Shown: positions 12,506-20,735 of the stretch, piece by piece
Numbering within the stretch: the first letter of the stretch is position 1
Layout: each line of letters opens with the position of its first letter
NCBI GenBank assembly: GCA_018398815.1
Contig: CM031616.1
Location: 65,022,294-65,086,293, forward strand
Direction of reading: 5' to 3'
DNA: 64,000 bases
Source of the DNA: Conus ventricosus
Lineage: Eukaryota > Mollusca > Gastropoda > Neogastropoda > Conidae
The notes under the pieces: generated by a model
Database searches by the model: none
What the model was told of the DNA's origin: nothing
The model's input: only the letters and a program-made list of their open reading frames with translations
Program-made: the position numbers and the translations under genes

Positions 12506-12595
12506 TCATCGCGAACAGAGTCCGCGAGCTTTGCTGATCTTCAATGCCTTGGGCTTTGGACTTCGGGAATTAGATGACTTATTCTTGGGGGCCAT
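12506..12595 (-). CDS. 29-residue basic peptide in the Polinton
   Basis: A short frame begins MAPKNKSSNSRSPKPKALKI and ends at a TGA at 12,506. It is rich in Lys, Arg, Ser and Pro with almost no acidic residues, the composition of a DNA-condensing core or nuclear-targeting peptide. A one-base shift after the stop would extend it by about 16 residues. It lies between the coiled-coil gene (convergent) and an unrecognised minus-strand reading frame. Small basic core proteins are known in adenoviruses and are reported for related elements, but homology cannot be judged from a peptide this short. Confidence 0.3.
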   Translation of the reverse strand: MAPKNKSSNSRSPKPKALKISKARGLCSR

Positions 12596-12599
12596 CTTG

Positions 12600-13650
12600 T
12601 GTTTTTTTACTGCTTGCAATATACGGCTCAGAATTTATGTTGTTTTGTCCAACCTTCTGTTCATTTCCTGCAACGAGAATTTCATTGTTTGTAGTTTATT
12701 ATTGTTCCTACCTGGAGTCTGAGGTCAAAGGTAGCATGTATAAACCAGTGCCAACAGCAAAGTCTACTTTCGATCTTGCGTATTGTAAAACATTTGGTAC
12801 CTTTTAATACTTGAAGGCAAATCAACTGTAGAATTAATGGCATCCTCTAAATTTGCTAAGTATTGTTTTTTGTGCATCAAAGCCAGTAGAAGGATCAGTT
12901 ATGCTCGATCTTGCCTGTGCTTGTGAACCTAGCAAACACCAAACGTAAGTACGAATAGAGTCGTTTTTTCGTTCTATTCCCGCTCTAGTTAGGCCCTTAG
13001 AAGTGTCTAAGATAAATGTTGTCCATGCTGTTTTATGCTCTTGCTCTATGGACCCTAGGTGAACAGCTGTGCCTGAAGAGAAAGATGTGTAAGGAGATTC
13101 CAGCATAGTTATACTTCTGTGCACGCCCCAAAAATAAGGGGTGCCTAGAACCATGATTAAGGTCCAACTTTTGTCTAAAGTCTGTCTTGATGTTAATATT
13201 GAATTCGTTACAGATCCTTTCAAAAGCCTTCATGTCTATTCGGTTGCTGAATGGATTAACGGTTTGTCATTTGGTAATGGTGCTTGCAGTTCAGTCAAAA
13301 TACGTCTGAAGGTGTAATAGAAATGAAATCTGTACACTGACCTAACCAAAGGATAGGATGATTTAAGTGATCAGCATACACACTCCACACCCAGTTGATG
13401 CACAAAACACAGCAAAGTTTAACTGTTCTGATAAAACTGCATCGGATGACTAAACCACACTTTTGCGATGTAGTCTTTTTTAATAGGGGGGTTAAGATAA
13501 TCTGTTTAATGGCGTACTCACCTTACTTGAAAGTGTCAGTCTGGGTCACAGAAATGTCGAGGGTGTCAGTTGTTTATATTTTAAGATTGTAGTGTGGCCC
13601 AACAGAATATTTGCATCAGTATATTTGAATGCTACTCATTTTTATTTGTT
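12600..13650 (-). pseudogene. Unrecognised Polinton reading frame, broken
   Basis: I do not recognise this protein. Coding-like blocks on the minus strand, in changing frames, are HPILWLGQCTDFISITPSDV near 13,360-13,300, MKAFERICNEFNINIKTDFR from 13,233, SIRTYVWCLLGSQAQARSSI near 12,960-12,895, AINSTVDLPSSIKRYQMFYN near 12,830-12,780 and FAVGTGLYMLPLTSDSR near 12,770-12,720. The block spacing suggests one protein of about 330 residues that diverges from the plus-strand gene starting at 13,658. Its place between capsid-like genes suggests a virion protein, but that rests on position alone. Confidence 0.4.
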
Positions 13651-13657
13651 TTAAAAA

Positions 13658-14350
13658 ATGTTTGTAACAATAACAACTCAAGACCGCCCTTCGTTTTTAG
13701 AACATGCTATTGATAACAATTGCGGGGCCAAAACGGTCGCGCTCCATGAAATATTTTACAAAGTCGTATGGTTTAATATAACTAAAGCCAAGGGGAATAA
13801 TAAGATTACAAAATATGAAAGGAGAACAAACGACGTTAAACAGTTAACAATACCTGATGGTTATTACGGTTTTGCTCACTAAAAAAAGCAATATGTAACT
13901 TAGACATTACTCTTAAACTTAACAATGCAAATCTAAAAACAATATTAACATTCAAACCTGAAGAAGCAAAATACGATTTTGATAGAGAGCTAGCTAAAAT
14001 GCTAGGCTTTACAACTAGCAATCTACTCCCACTCATAGTTTTAGTGTTTCGCCAGATGAAACGACGTTTGAGGGGGAAAGTCCGCTCAATCTTGCATTAC
14101 ATTCATTACTCTATGTTCATTTGGACGAGCTAAGCACTGATGAAAACTTATATGATGGAAGCCCTCAACTGTTTTAAGAGCTCTTCCGTCAGGGAAAGCT
14201 GCATATTGCGATTATGAAATTATACAATTCCCTAATTTACAGTTTAAAAGATTAGTTTGTGGAGGGTCGGTCATTAATATAAAAAATCAAAGACAAAACA
14301 GGAAAGTCGTAAAATGTGATAACCTGCACATTGTTTTGGAAATAAAATAA
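13658..14350 (+). pseudogene. Polinton minor-capsid-like (penton candidate) reading frame, broken
   Basis: Starts at ATG 13,658 with MFVTITTQDRPSFLEHAID, continues with an ALHEI-type block (TVALHEIFYKVVWFNITK) and TIPDGYYGF, then breaks frame at about 13,880 and resumes with NLDITLKLNNANLKTILTF. Later blocks are KAAYCDYEIIQFPNLQFKRL and SVINIKIKDKTGK near 14,190-14,300. The alternating beta-strand-like hydrophobic pattern and the early ALHEI and IPDGYY phrases fit the single-jelly-roll minor capsid protein of Polintons, but this is a call from pattern and synteny. Several stops interrupt it. It is followed by further coding-like sequence that may belong to the same or the next protein. Confidence 0.5.
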
Positions 14351-15212
14351 TAATTGTACTAAAAAATGTCGCGTGGGCCAGAAGAATCCGAGTTACATTA
14401 GCGCCTGTAAGGTGTATAACTTTAGAATTAAAAGACCTGCAGACGTTGCGGACTTTGAACAGAACGTGAGATAGCACTTTGTATGGGTTTGAGTACACTA
14501 AAGATGGTGATTATAAACGCAAAGAGGTTAGCGACAGTAAAAGTTTCCTAAACTAAACAGCTGCGCAATCTAGAAGCAAATAATGTTGGTCAGTAGAATA
14601 TAAAATAGTTCGAAAACCTGACCCAAATGGCACTTAGAACCATATTTAGAATGGGAAATAAAATTTGAATTCATAAGCCCATTTCCATATTTTAGCCGTC
14701 AAAAAAGTTTCAGAAAAGCATTCAACTCTGGCCCTTTACATGTAAGTCTATGCCGACGACAATAGTCGAAAGAAATTGAAATAAACGCCGTAATGGGAAA
14801 AAGCAGTACATCCTCCACAGAAGAAGAACAGTTTTGAAAGATCTTCTACAAAATTACAGTCATTCCGCAAATGAAATTAGGAGACACGTTCACAATGATA
14901 TTTGAAATTTCTGTTCTTAAAAGATAAGGAGAGGGATGGGTGTTGGGCGTTAGTGACGTCCTTCTAAAGGGAATTCTAATTAGCTGGCAAAACTTAGACG
15001 TTGAAAAACTTAAAGTTACCGTCGTCATTCTTCACAATGGCGAGGATATTAAGGTCATAACAACAAGCAACAAAATCAATATTAGTCTAAATAGAAACAA
15101 TCTTACAGAACTGAATTGGATTAATCTTACACATTTAGGCCTCGTAGGGTTTTATTATACTGAACAAGTTTTGACAGAGAGTATGATAAAAATAATAACT
15201 GGATTAGATTAA
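14351..15212 (+). pseudogene. Polinton structural-protein reading frame, 3' part mostly open
   Basis: The 5' half is broken (FEYTKDGDYKRKEVSDSKSF near 14,490-14,550; EWEIKFEFISPFPYFSRQKS near 14,650-14,710). From 14,940 the frame is open for 90 codons (VLLKGILISWQNLDVEKLKV, LNWINLTHLGLVGFYYTEQV) to a stop at 15,212. The gene ends 15 bp before the ATPase start, as expected of a packed virus-like gene order. I recognise no domain. It may be the C-terminal part of the preceding capsid-like protein, giving about 520 codons in total, or a separate gene. Confidence 0.45.
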
Positions 15213-15227
15213 ATTCTGCTATAAACT

Positions 15228-15839
15228 ATGGAGCAGTTAAACTTTATGACAAAAACTCCTCATTGCTCATTGATTTGTGGGCAAACTGGTTGTGGAAAAA
15301 CAATATTTATCCTTGACCTGTTACAAACAGTTTATCGTTATAATTTTAATCATATTGTGGTTTTCTGTCCAACACTTAAATGGAACAAAGCATATCATGA
15401 TAGAAGGTTTATATGGACAGATGATGACATATATTTAGTTGATCCCAGCAATAAACTGAGTGAGTGTTTAGAACAGTTTTATAGACTGTTTGAAGGAACG
15501 CAAACACTATTTATTATAGATGACTGTTCAGCAGAAAGAGACATAGTTAAAAAGAGAAACACTTTGTCGAAACTAGCTTTCAGCGGAAGACATGCTGGGA
15601 TAAGTGTGTGGATTTTATGCCAAAAATATAACTCAGTTTTAAAAGACTTTAGAGAACAGTTAAAGACTGTAGTGTTATTTCACATGAAAGACAGAGACTC
15701 ATTTGAAGAATGTTTGCGCGAAAATGATGTTATTGAAAATGATCAGGAAAAACATAGGATTAAACAAAAACTGAAATCTGAAAAGTTTAGTAAATTAGTA
15801 TTAAAAACGGATAACCCTACACAGTATGTTTGTTTGTAG
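15228..15839 (+). CDS. Polinton genome-packaging ATPase (FtsK/HerA type), intact
   Basis: A complete 203-residue reading frame. Walker A is GQTGCGKT at residues 18-25 and Walker B is LFIIDD at 94-99. A conserved FSGRHAGISVWILCQKY segment at 118-134 carries the sensor glutamine. The length and motif order match the A32-like/FtsK-HerA ATPase of Polintons and adintoviruses, which drives element DNA into capsids. The start is the first ATG after the preceding gene's stop, 15 bp upstream. It is the only Polinton gene here with no frame break, and it stops 37 bp before the right terminal palindrome. The C-terminus is charged and helical. Confidence 0.92.
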   Translation: MEQLNFMTKTPHCSLICGQTGCGKTIFILDLLQTVYRYNFNHIVVFCPTLKWNKAYHDRRFIWTDDDIYLVDPSNKLSECLEQFYRLFEGTQTLFIIDDCSAERDIVKKRNTLSKLAFSGRHAGISVWILCQKYNSVLKDFREQLKTVVLFHMKDRDSFEECLRENDVIENDQEKHRIKQKLKSEKFSKLVLKTDNPTQYVCL

Positions 15840-15876
15840 ATAATCGTTATTTTTTGGTTATTGAAGTCTTACTTGT

Positions 15877-15969
15877 CAGAGAACAGGGAAACCTTTATTC
15901 TGGCTCACTTTCGCCCGAAAACTGGTTGAGGGCGAAAGTGAGCCAGAATGAAGGTTTCCCTGTTCTCTG
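15877..15969 (+). repeat. Right palindromic terminal repeat (40-bp arms, 13-nt loop)
   Basis: Left arm 15,877-15,916 and right arm 15,930-15,969 are reverse complements with one mismatch, separated by the 13-nt loop GAAAACTGGTTGA. The outer ends read CAGAGAACAGGGAAACCTTT. An inverted, noisier copy of the whole unit lies at 1,831-1,928, which makes this the candidate right terminal inverted repeat of the Polinton. Confidence 0.85.
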
Positions 15970-15990
15970 CCCCATTGCTATGCAACGATC

Positions 15991-16090
15991 NNNNNNNNNN
16001 NNNNNNNNNNNNNNNNNNNNNNNNNNNNNNNNNNNNNNNNNNNNNNNNNNNNNNNNNNNNNNNNNNNNNNNNNNNNNNNNNNNNNNNNNN
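15991..16090. other. Assembly gap (100 N)
   Basis: Exactly 100 undetermined bases, the usual placeholder for a gap of unknown size. The 21 bases between the right palindrome and the gap (15,970-15,990) are unique within the window. Confidence 0.99.
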
Positions 16091-17303
16091 TTGACGAGAA
16101 AGTCTCGGCATTATGTTGGCGCCTCTGGAAGGGATGATTTGAACTTTTTGGGGTTTGGAAATTTATAGCCCCACAATGGGGGCCACATTGAGTTGCAATT
16201 CACATTGATGCACGTGGCGTAGGTAGTCCACATGGCAAATGCACTCCTCGTGCCAAAAACGCTGACCCGGCAACATTCACCCACTGTTACGAGGTTACAA
16301 CCGGCCAAGACACCACGTACTGCTAATGTTGCACGTGCCAACGACATTGCTTACGTCCTGTTCACAATGTGAACAATCGTGCACTGTCTCTATTTTTTCG
16401 CGTTTTTTATGCCTCTGAGTATATTAGTACCAGCCTTGTGCACTGTATTCTTTGCTCTTGGACAATCTAGTAATAGGTGACTTACACTAAGAATTTCCCC
16501 ACATACGCATTTAACATTTTTGCTGTATTTGGTTCGAAGTGAATTCAAGCGCATCCTATGAATTAAGGATACTACCTCTCTAGATATCGGACTTACGAAT
16601 TTGTCTAATTGCGTCTTGGGGTGAATGTCAGTATTTGGTCGTATACAGTTTTGATAATATTGACTATCTGTGTCTTTCAATAACCTTTTGAAACTGTTAA
16701 GAGATGCTTTATTAATCAAGGTATAACATTCTGATAGGTCTAGCGGAATGTTAAGTGCAGTCGTGCCTTCAATATTTCGAGCTGCTCTCCGAGCAGCTTG
16801 ATCAACTTTCTCATTTGTTGAGATTCCACAATGTGAGGGCACCCAAGAGAACGTCACATTTATTCTTTTCATCGATAGCAGATGTGTCACGTAATTAATT
16901 TCTGTAATAGTCTTGCAACGAATTTTTGAATTTAAAGACTGTAAGGCAGAAAGAGCTGACTTTGAGTCGCTGCACAGTAAAAGTGGACAATTTTCTATGG
17001 AAGAATTTAAAACATGCTTCAGGGACATCAGAATAGCAACTAATTCTGCAGTAAAAATTGACAAGTGTATGCCAAGATGATATAATTTCTCTACTTTTAA
17101 TTTTGGTATTATAAAAGCTGCTCCTGTTCTATGGTCATCTAACACTGAGCCATCTGTAAAAATTTGGAGATGGTCCTTATATTGATTTTCCAAATGAGAA
17201 TTTACATAATATTTTAAGAGATATGGTGGATCGTTTTTGTTCAGTTCAGTATAGTTTAACGCCCCTCGCCCAACGTTTCCTAAGTTGCCCCTTTTAAAGA
17301 AAG
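16091..17303 (-). mobile_element. 5'-truncated I-clade-type LINE, 3' end with RNase H
   Basis: The minus strand holds the RNase H end of a non-LTR retrotransposon (coding 17,303-16,390) and about 300 bp of 3' untranslated sequence that runs into the gap. The 5' side is lost at about 17,303, where it meets the gag gene of a gypsy element in the opposite orientation. No target-site duplication can be scored because the 3' end lies in the gap. Confidence 0.75.
16390..17303 (-). CDS. LINE ORF2 C-terminal fragment: RNase H domain and Cys/His end
   Basis: The RNase H would degrade the RNA strand during retrotransposon cDNA synthesis. The open frame extends to 17,346, but its first 14 or so codons are antisense to the gypsy gag gene. 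Counting from that apparent start, the catalytic carboxylates are D65 (IFTDGS), E101 (TAELVAI), D127 (CSDSKSAL) and D182 (NEKVDQAA), with WVPSHCGI before the last: a complete RNase H tetrad. The C-terminus has the LINE-type zinc-like motif CVCGEILSVSHLLLDC. Upstream endonuclease and reverse transcriptase are absent. The domain itself is uninterrupted, which suggests a young insertion. An I/Jockey-type clade is likely from the RNase H plus C-terminal Cys/His arrangement. Confidence 0.85.
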
Positions 17304-17308
17304 AACTG

Positions 17309-18262
17309 ATGATATAGACAGTTACTTGTTTCGTTTTGAAACCCATGCTCGTTCCTTGGGATGGTCTGAGAGTTTGTGGGTAACATACCTGTCTGCACTA
17401 CTTGAGGGTTCTGCTTTAACTCTCTATCACAGTCTCGCTGAAAATAATGTTGTGTCTTACGAGCTTTTGAAAGAGAGCTTGCTGAAAAAATTTCAATGTA
17501 CTCCAGATGGTTTCGTAAGCGTTTCCGTGAGGCTAAACCAAACTCAGAGGAACCTTTCGAGACCTTTGCAGTTGAACTTAGGCGTTTGTTTGACCGTTGG
17601 GTCTCTTTGTCAAAAATTGATAAGTCTTTTGAAGATCTGGTGGATCTTACCTTGCGTGAGCAGTTTTTGGAGTGTGTCTCTAAGGACTTGGCTACTTTTT
17701 TGTGTGAGAGAGATGTGAAAACATTTGATGAAATGATCAAGTCTGCAGGGTCATACAGACGTGCTCATCCAACTAAGGTGCTTTCTAGGAAAGCTGATGT
17801 AAACATTTTTGTTTCTGTTGGGTACAAAACTCCTGGTCAATTTGATAGAAATCTGTATCCCGGTCAGTCTGATAGAACTCCGTACTGTCAATGTCAGTCT
17901 GATAGAGGAAACAGATACTCAACTTTTCAAAACAGTGGCCACTACTCTGGTTCCTCGGCTGATCGTGGAAGTAACTTTGGTGGTAGCTGTTATTGTGGTC
18001 ATCAGAGTTTTGGTTACTCTGCTGGTCGTGGAAATAACTTTGGCGGTAGCCGTTATCGTGGTCGTGGCGCCCGTCATACCTATGGCAGTAAGAGTTTCCC
18101 AGGAAGTGCTTTTGATCAGCCTGCTAGTGTTGTGTGTTTTTTTGTGTAAGAAGACAGGACATGTTGCTGTTAGGTGTCCATGGAAGTCAGGTAGAAACCC
18201 CTGTAGAATTTGTAACCTTAGCCACCCAGATGAATGTCCTTTTGTGGTTAGTAACTCCACTG
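17309..18262 (+). pseudogene. Gypsy gag with CCHC zinc knuckle, frameshifted
   Basis: Capsid-like helical sequence starts at DDIDSYLFRFETHARSLGW (17,309) and passes through WVTYLSALLEGSALTLYHSL, then a frame change near 17,500 leads into FETFAVELRRLFDRWVSLSK and FLECVSKDLATFLCERDVK. A Gly/Arg/Ser/Tyr-rich linker with repeated GSNFGGS/GNNFGGS phrases spans about 17,870-18,110. A second shift near 18,140 leads to the zinc knuckle CKKTGHVAVRC followed by a second Cys cluster, CRICNLSHPDEC. Gag packages element RNA. The start codon is not visible because the 5' end was cut by the LINE junction. Confidence 0.8.
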
Positions 18263-18289
18263 TTGTCGGGAACTCAGCCGACAGCAAAC

Positions 18290-18690
18290 AGTCCAGTGCT
18301 TGTTGTTCTGTTCTTGATACTCCTTTTGCTTGTCTAGCTGCTGGTGAGTTCACAGGCAAATTGCATTTGGAGTCTGGTTCTGTGAATGGCACTTTGAGTT
18401 CTGTTCTGCGTGATACTGGTGCTACTATTTGTGGCGTTCGCAAACGGTTAGTTTCTGACAGTCAGATGCTAGGAACCACAGTGAAGTGTGTTTCTTTTGG
18501 TGGTCGGTGGATGAGTTTCCACTGGCTACAGTTTCAGTCAGTTGTCCTTATTTTGTGGGCGATTTGACTTGTTGTGTCTTGGATAGCCCTGTTGCAGATC
18601 TCATTGTGGGTAATGTGCCTGGAGTTTCTGTGAGCGGTGAGCTTTGTGATGTATCGGGTGAACCTTTCTCTTTAGCCGCCGTTACGAGGG
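18290..18690 (+). pseudogene. Gypsy retropepsin (aspartic protease), frameshifted
   Basis: The active-site motif is DTGAT in VLRDTGATICGV, with its codon for Asp at 18,412. After a frame change near 18,500, the second conserved part follows: FPLATVSVSCPYFVGDL, then the hydrophobic ADLIVGNVPG at about 18,590-18,625, the position of the strand that ends a retropepsin. The protease would process the Gag-Pol polyprotein. About 540 bp of Ser/Val-rich linker without recognised motifs lies between it and the reverse transcriptase. Confidence 0.75.
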
Positions 18691-19119
18691 CTAGAGCTAA
18701 GCATGTTGTGGACAAAAAGCCTTTGTGTCATATCCCTAATGATCTGAACATTTCCCGTTCTGATCTTGTTCCGAAACAGAAGGATGAGTCATTGAAGTCT
18801 TGCTTTCAGTTAACGTCTTCTGATGTGTCTGCTATGACTACTTCTGATGTTGTACCTACAGTCGTTCTTTCACAAGGTACTTCAGTGCCTGGGTCAGAGA
18901 TAGCACCTTTGGCTTGTGAACAGGAACAGGTTTCTCTTGAGTGTTCTCCAGGAGTTGATCATTCTGTGGATCCCTCTCCTGAGTCTGTTTGTACTATTCG
19001 TGAAGTGGTTCGTACAGTTGGTGTCGTCCAGGACTGTGATGACGCTTTACCCATTCCCACTTTAGCTGTTCCGATGGCGCCTTCCATGCCAGATGAAGAT
19101 GTCCGCTCAGTGCAGTTTG

Positions 19120-19640
19120 ATTGTACTTTGTCTGACAGCGGTTTCAGGGAGTTGCGTGCAGTCTTTGATGATTTTCAGGACATTTTGACCCCCAAACCAG
19201 GTTCTTTCTCAGATCAGGTGATGTACTATTAGAGATCCCTCTTACAACAGATGTCCCTGTTAGAAAGAAATGTTATGACATCCCCTTTTCTGCGAAAGAG
19301 GTTGTTGAGAGAGAGATTGGTATCACGTTGGATCTTGGTATCATTGAGCCATCGAATAGTCCGTATGCATCTCCAGTTGTGTTCGTCAGGAAGAAAGATT
19401 GTACGTGTCGTTTCACTCCAGAATGTGCTGAAGCTTTGAGGAAGATTCAGGAGTCTTGTCTTCTGCACCTGTGTGTTGTTACCTACATTGGGTAATCCCC
19501 TCAGGACTGATGCTAGTTCTGTTGGTTTGGGTGCTGTATTGTTCCAGTAGAATGATGATGTTCTTCACCCAGTCGTATCGCTAGTCGAAAGTTGCTGAAT
19601 CGTGAGAAGGCATACAGCACTATTGAGCGGGAATGTTATC
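19120..19640 (+). pseudogene. Gypsy reverse transcriptase/RNase H remnant with the RT core deleted
   Basis: The typical RT entry is present in pieces: FDDFQDILTPKPGSFSDQV, IPLTTDVPVRKKCYDIPFS, then LGIIEPSNSPYASPVVFVR and KKDCTCRF up to about 19,418. The next codons jump to TPECAEALRKIQES, which belongs at the RT/RNase H connection, and then to LRTDASSVGLGAVLFQ, containing the first RNase H aspartate, near 19,500-19,550. The part that would carry the YxDD catalytic motif is therefore missing, so this copy could not reverse transcribe itself. A stop at 19,230 and later frame changes add to the damage. Confidence 0.8.
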
Positions 19641-19855
19641 CATTGTCTCTACCCCGTGGGGGTATGGAAAGGCTGACCGAGTGGTCAGTAGACATGTGTG
19701 GTCTCTACCCAGTGTGGGTATGGAGAGGCTGACCGAGTGGTCAGTAGACATCGTATGTGCATTACCATCCGGGTGTGGGTGCAGCCCATGCCCAGCCGCC
19801 GTCTCTATCCCGTGTGGGTATGGAGAGGCTGTCCGTGAGGTCAGCAACGAGCTAG
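19641..19855 (+). repeat. Repeated hairpin segments near the gypsy 3' end
   Basis: Three copies of a ~48-bp segment, CTCTACCC..GTGGGTATGGA then GAGGCTGACCGAGTGGTCAG, start near 19,645, 19,701 and 19,802. Within each, CTGACC-GAGT-GGTCAG can form a 6-bp stem with a 4-nt loop; the third copy is degraded. A further GGAGAGGCTGAC..GTCAGTAG copy lies near 20,235 inside the LTR. Confidence 0.75.
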
Positions 19856-20050
19856 CATGTCGAAGGGTTTCAGAGTTCGTCGGACGAAAACTTGTGTTCT
19901 TCTGTTGTGTGAGAGTCCCTGGAAGGACTCCACGAACTGCTTCCGTGAGCGGCTTCGTTGTCCGTCGAGTGAATGTAATTTGTAGGTTTGTGTATTCTGC
20001 TGTTTGTTTACTTCTTTTTCAAAAAAACAATTCAGTCATTGTTTTTTTCT

Positions 20051-20063
20051 TGAGGAGGGGGAG
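20051..20063 (+). promoter_or_regulatory. Polypurine tract of the gypsy element
   Basis: TGAGGAGGGGGAG directly precedes the TATTGTGAC boundary. A G-rich purine tract immediately before TGT is the usual second-strand priming site and LTR boundary in Ty3/gypsy elements. Confidence 0.75.
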
Positions 20064-20066
20064 TAT

Positions 20067-20454
20067 TGTGACGTCAACGTAAATTATGACGTCAACTTAA
20101 AATGACATAGGTAACTACATGACGAAAATAACAATATTAGACAAGAGAAGAGAGCAAGAACTAACGGCCGAGGCTTTGGTGTCCAGCCTACTTTATTTTG
20201 TTTTAATCATCGTTTTCTCCGTAGTGTTACTATGTGGAGAGGCTGACTTTCAAGTCAGTAGTATATCGAAGTTAATTGTGTATGTGGGATACTTTTGATG
20301 ACGGTACCAGCGGAATATGTACCAGAAAATTTATTTGTTATAAAACTGTTGTGAAGGCTGTGTCGCAGAGAGTGACTTAAAACTCCTGTAAGATTTCAAA
20401 ATGGTTGACTGACGGCGGCGAACGAAGCAAAGTTAGAAATAGAGTTTGTTTAGA
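20067..20454 (+). repeat. 3' LTR of the gypsy element, right edge uncertain
   Basis: Begins TGTGACGTCA immediately after the polypurine tract. Its first 28 bases contain two perfect TGACGTCA palindromes (20,069-20,076 and 20,087-20,094), the CRE/ATF-type binding site, so promoter activity may respond to bZIP factors. The right end is set just before a different interspersed repeat that starts at about 20,455. No 5' LTR is available to define it. Confidence 0.6.
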
Positions 20455-20735
20455 ACTTACCGCCAATGACATTGACAAACAAAGCACATGACAAGACACG
20501 ATGCATTTCAACCACTTGGGTCTTCTTCAGGCGAAAAAATAAATCACATTTAACATGTGGGACCGTACAGACAAAGAACGAAAAAAGAAGAAAGAAAAAT
20601 GACTCATCCGTTGTCGTCCGACATGGGGCCAGGGGATTATGGAGAGGAAAACGGAGGTGGGGGGGGGGGGGGGGGGGGGGTGCGTTCCGGGGTAGGTGTG
20701 GTGTGTGTTGATTGATAGGGTTGTGTTCTAGGTTT
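20455..20735 (-). repeat. Interspersed repeat, copy 1 (inverted with respect to 27,960-28,247)
   Basis: Nearly identical to the reverse complement of 27,960-28,247, from ACTTACCGCCAATGACATTG through a G-run to a GATAGGGTTGTGT segment. It carries the hairpin motif CTGAAGAAGACC..TGGTTGAAATGCATC on the minus strand at 20,500-20,530. A poly-G tract of 22 bases lies inside at 20,659-20,680. Confidence 0.8.

Larger units (their letters stand above)
1831..15969. mobile_element. Degenerate Maverick/Polinton element (adintovirus-related)
   Basis: About 14.1 kb bracketed by two inverted copies of a ~93-bp palindrome. It holds a protein-primed-type B-family DNA polymerase, a hydrophobic Ala/Gly-rich protein, a capsid-like protein, a coiled-coil protein with a C-terminal membrane segment, further capsid-like frames and an FtsK/HerA-type packaging ATPase. 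That gene set is the established signature of Polintons and the related adintoviruses. Polintons also normally carry a retrovirus-like integrase and an adenain-like protease; neither is seen here, and they may lie in the poorly resolved 2.5-5.77 kb part. Most frames carry shifts and stops, so this copy is either decayed or poorly sequenced. Target-site duplications cannot be checked because an N gap starts 21 bp beyond the right palindrome. Confidence 0.85.
17304..20454 (+). mobile_element. Defective Ty3/gypsy LTR retrotransposon
   Basis: Order on the plus strand: gag, zinc knuckle, retropepsin, start of reverse transcriptase, start of the RNase H region, repeated hairpin segments, polypurine tract, and the start of a 3' LTR. 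The 5' LTR is missing; the left edge abuts the LINE fragment at about 17,303. The core of the reverse transcriptase is deleted, and integrase is absent. The right limit is uncertain because no second LTR is available for comparison. Confidence 0.8.

Noticed and set aside
15830..16168. Open frames running through the N gap
   Set aside because: They include undetermined residues and cross the palindrome; not real genes.
16111..16347. 78-codon minus-strand frame downstream of the RNase H stop
   Set aside because: It lies in the LINE 3' untranslated part and has no motif.
17919..18443. 174-codon minus-strand frame opposite gag
   Set aside because: Thr/Ala/Ser-rich antisense of the Gly/Ser-rich gag linker, with no motif of its own.
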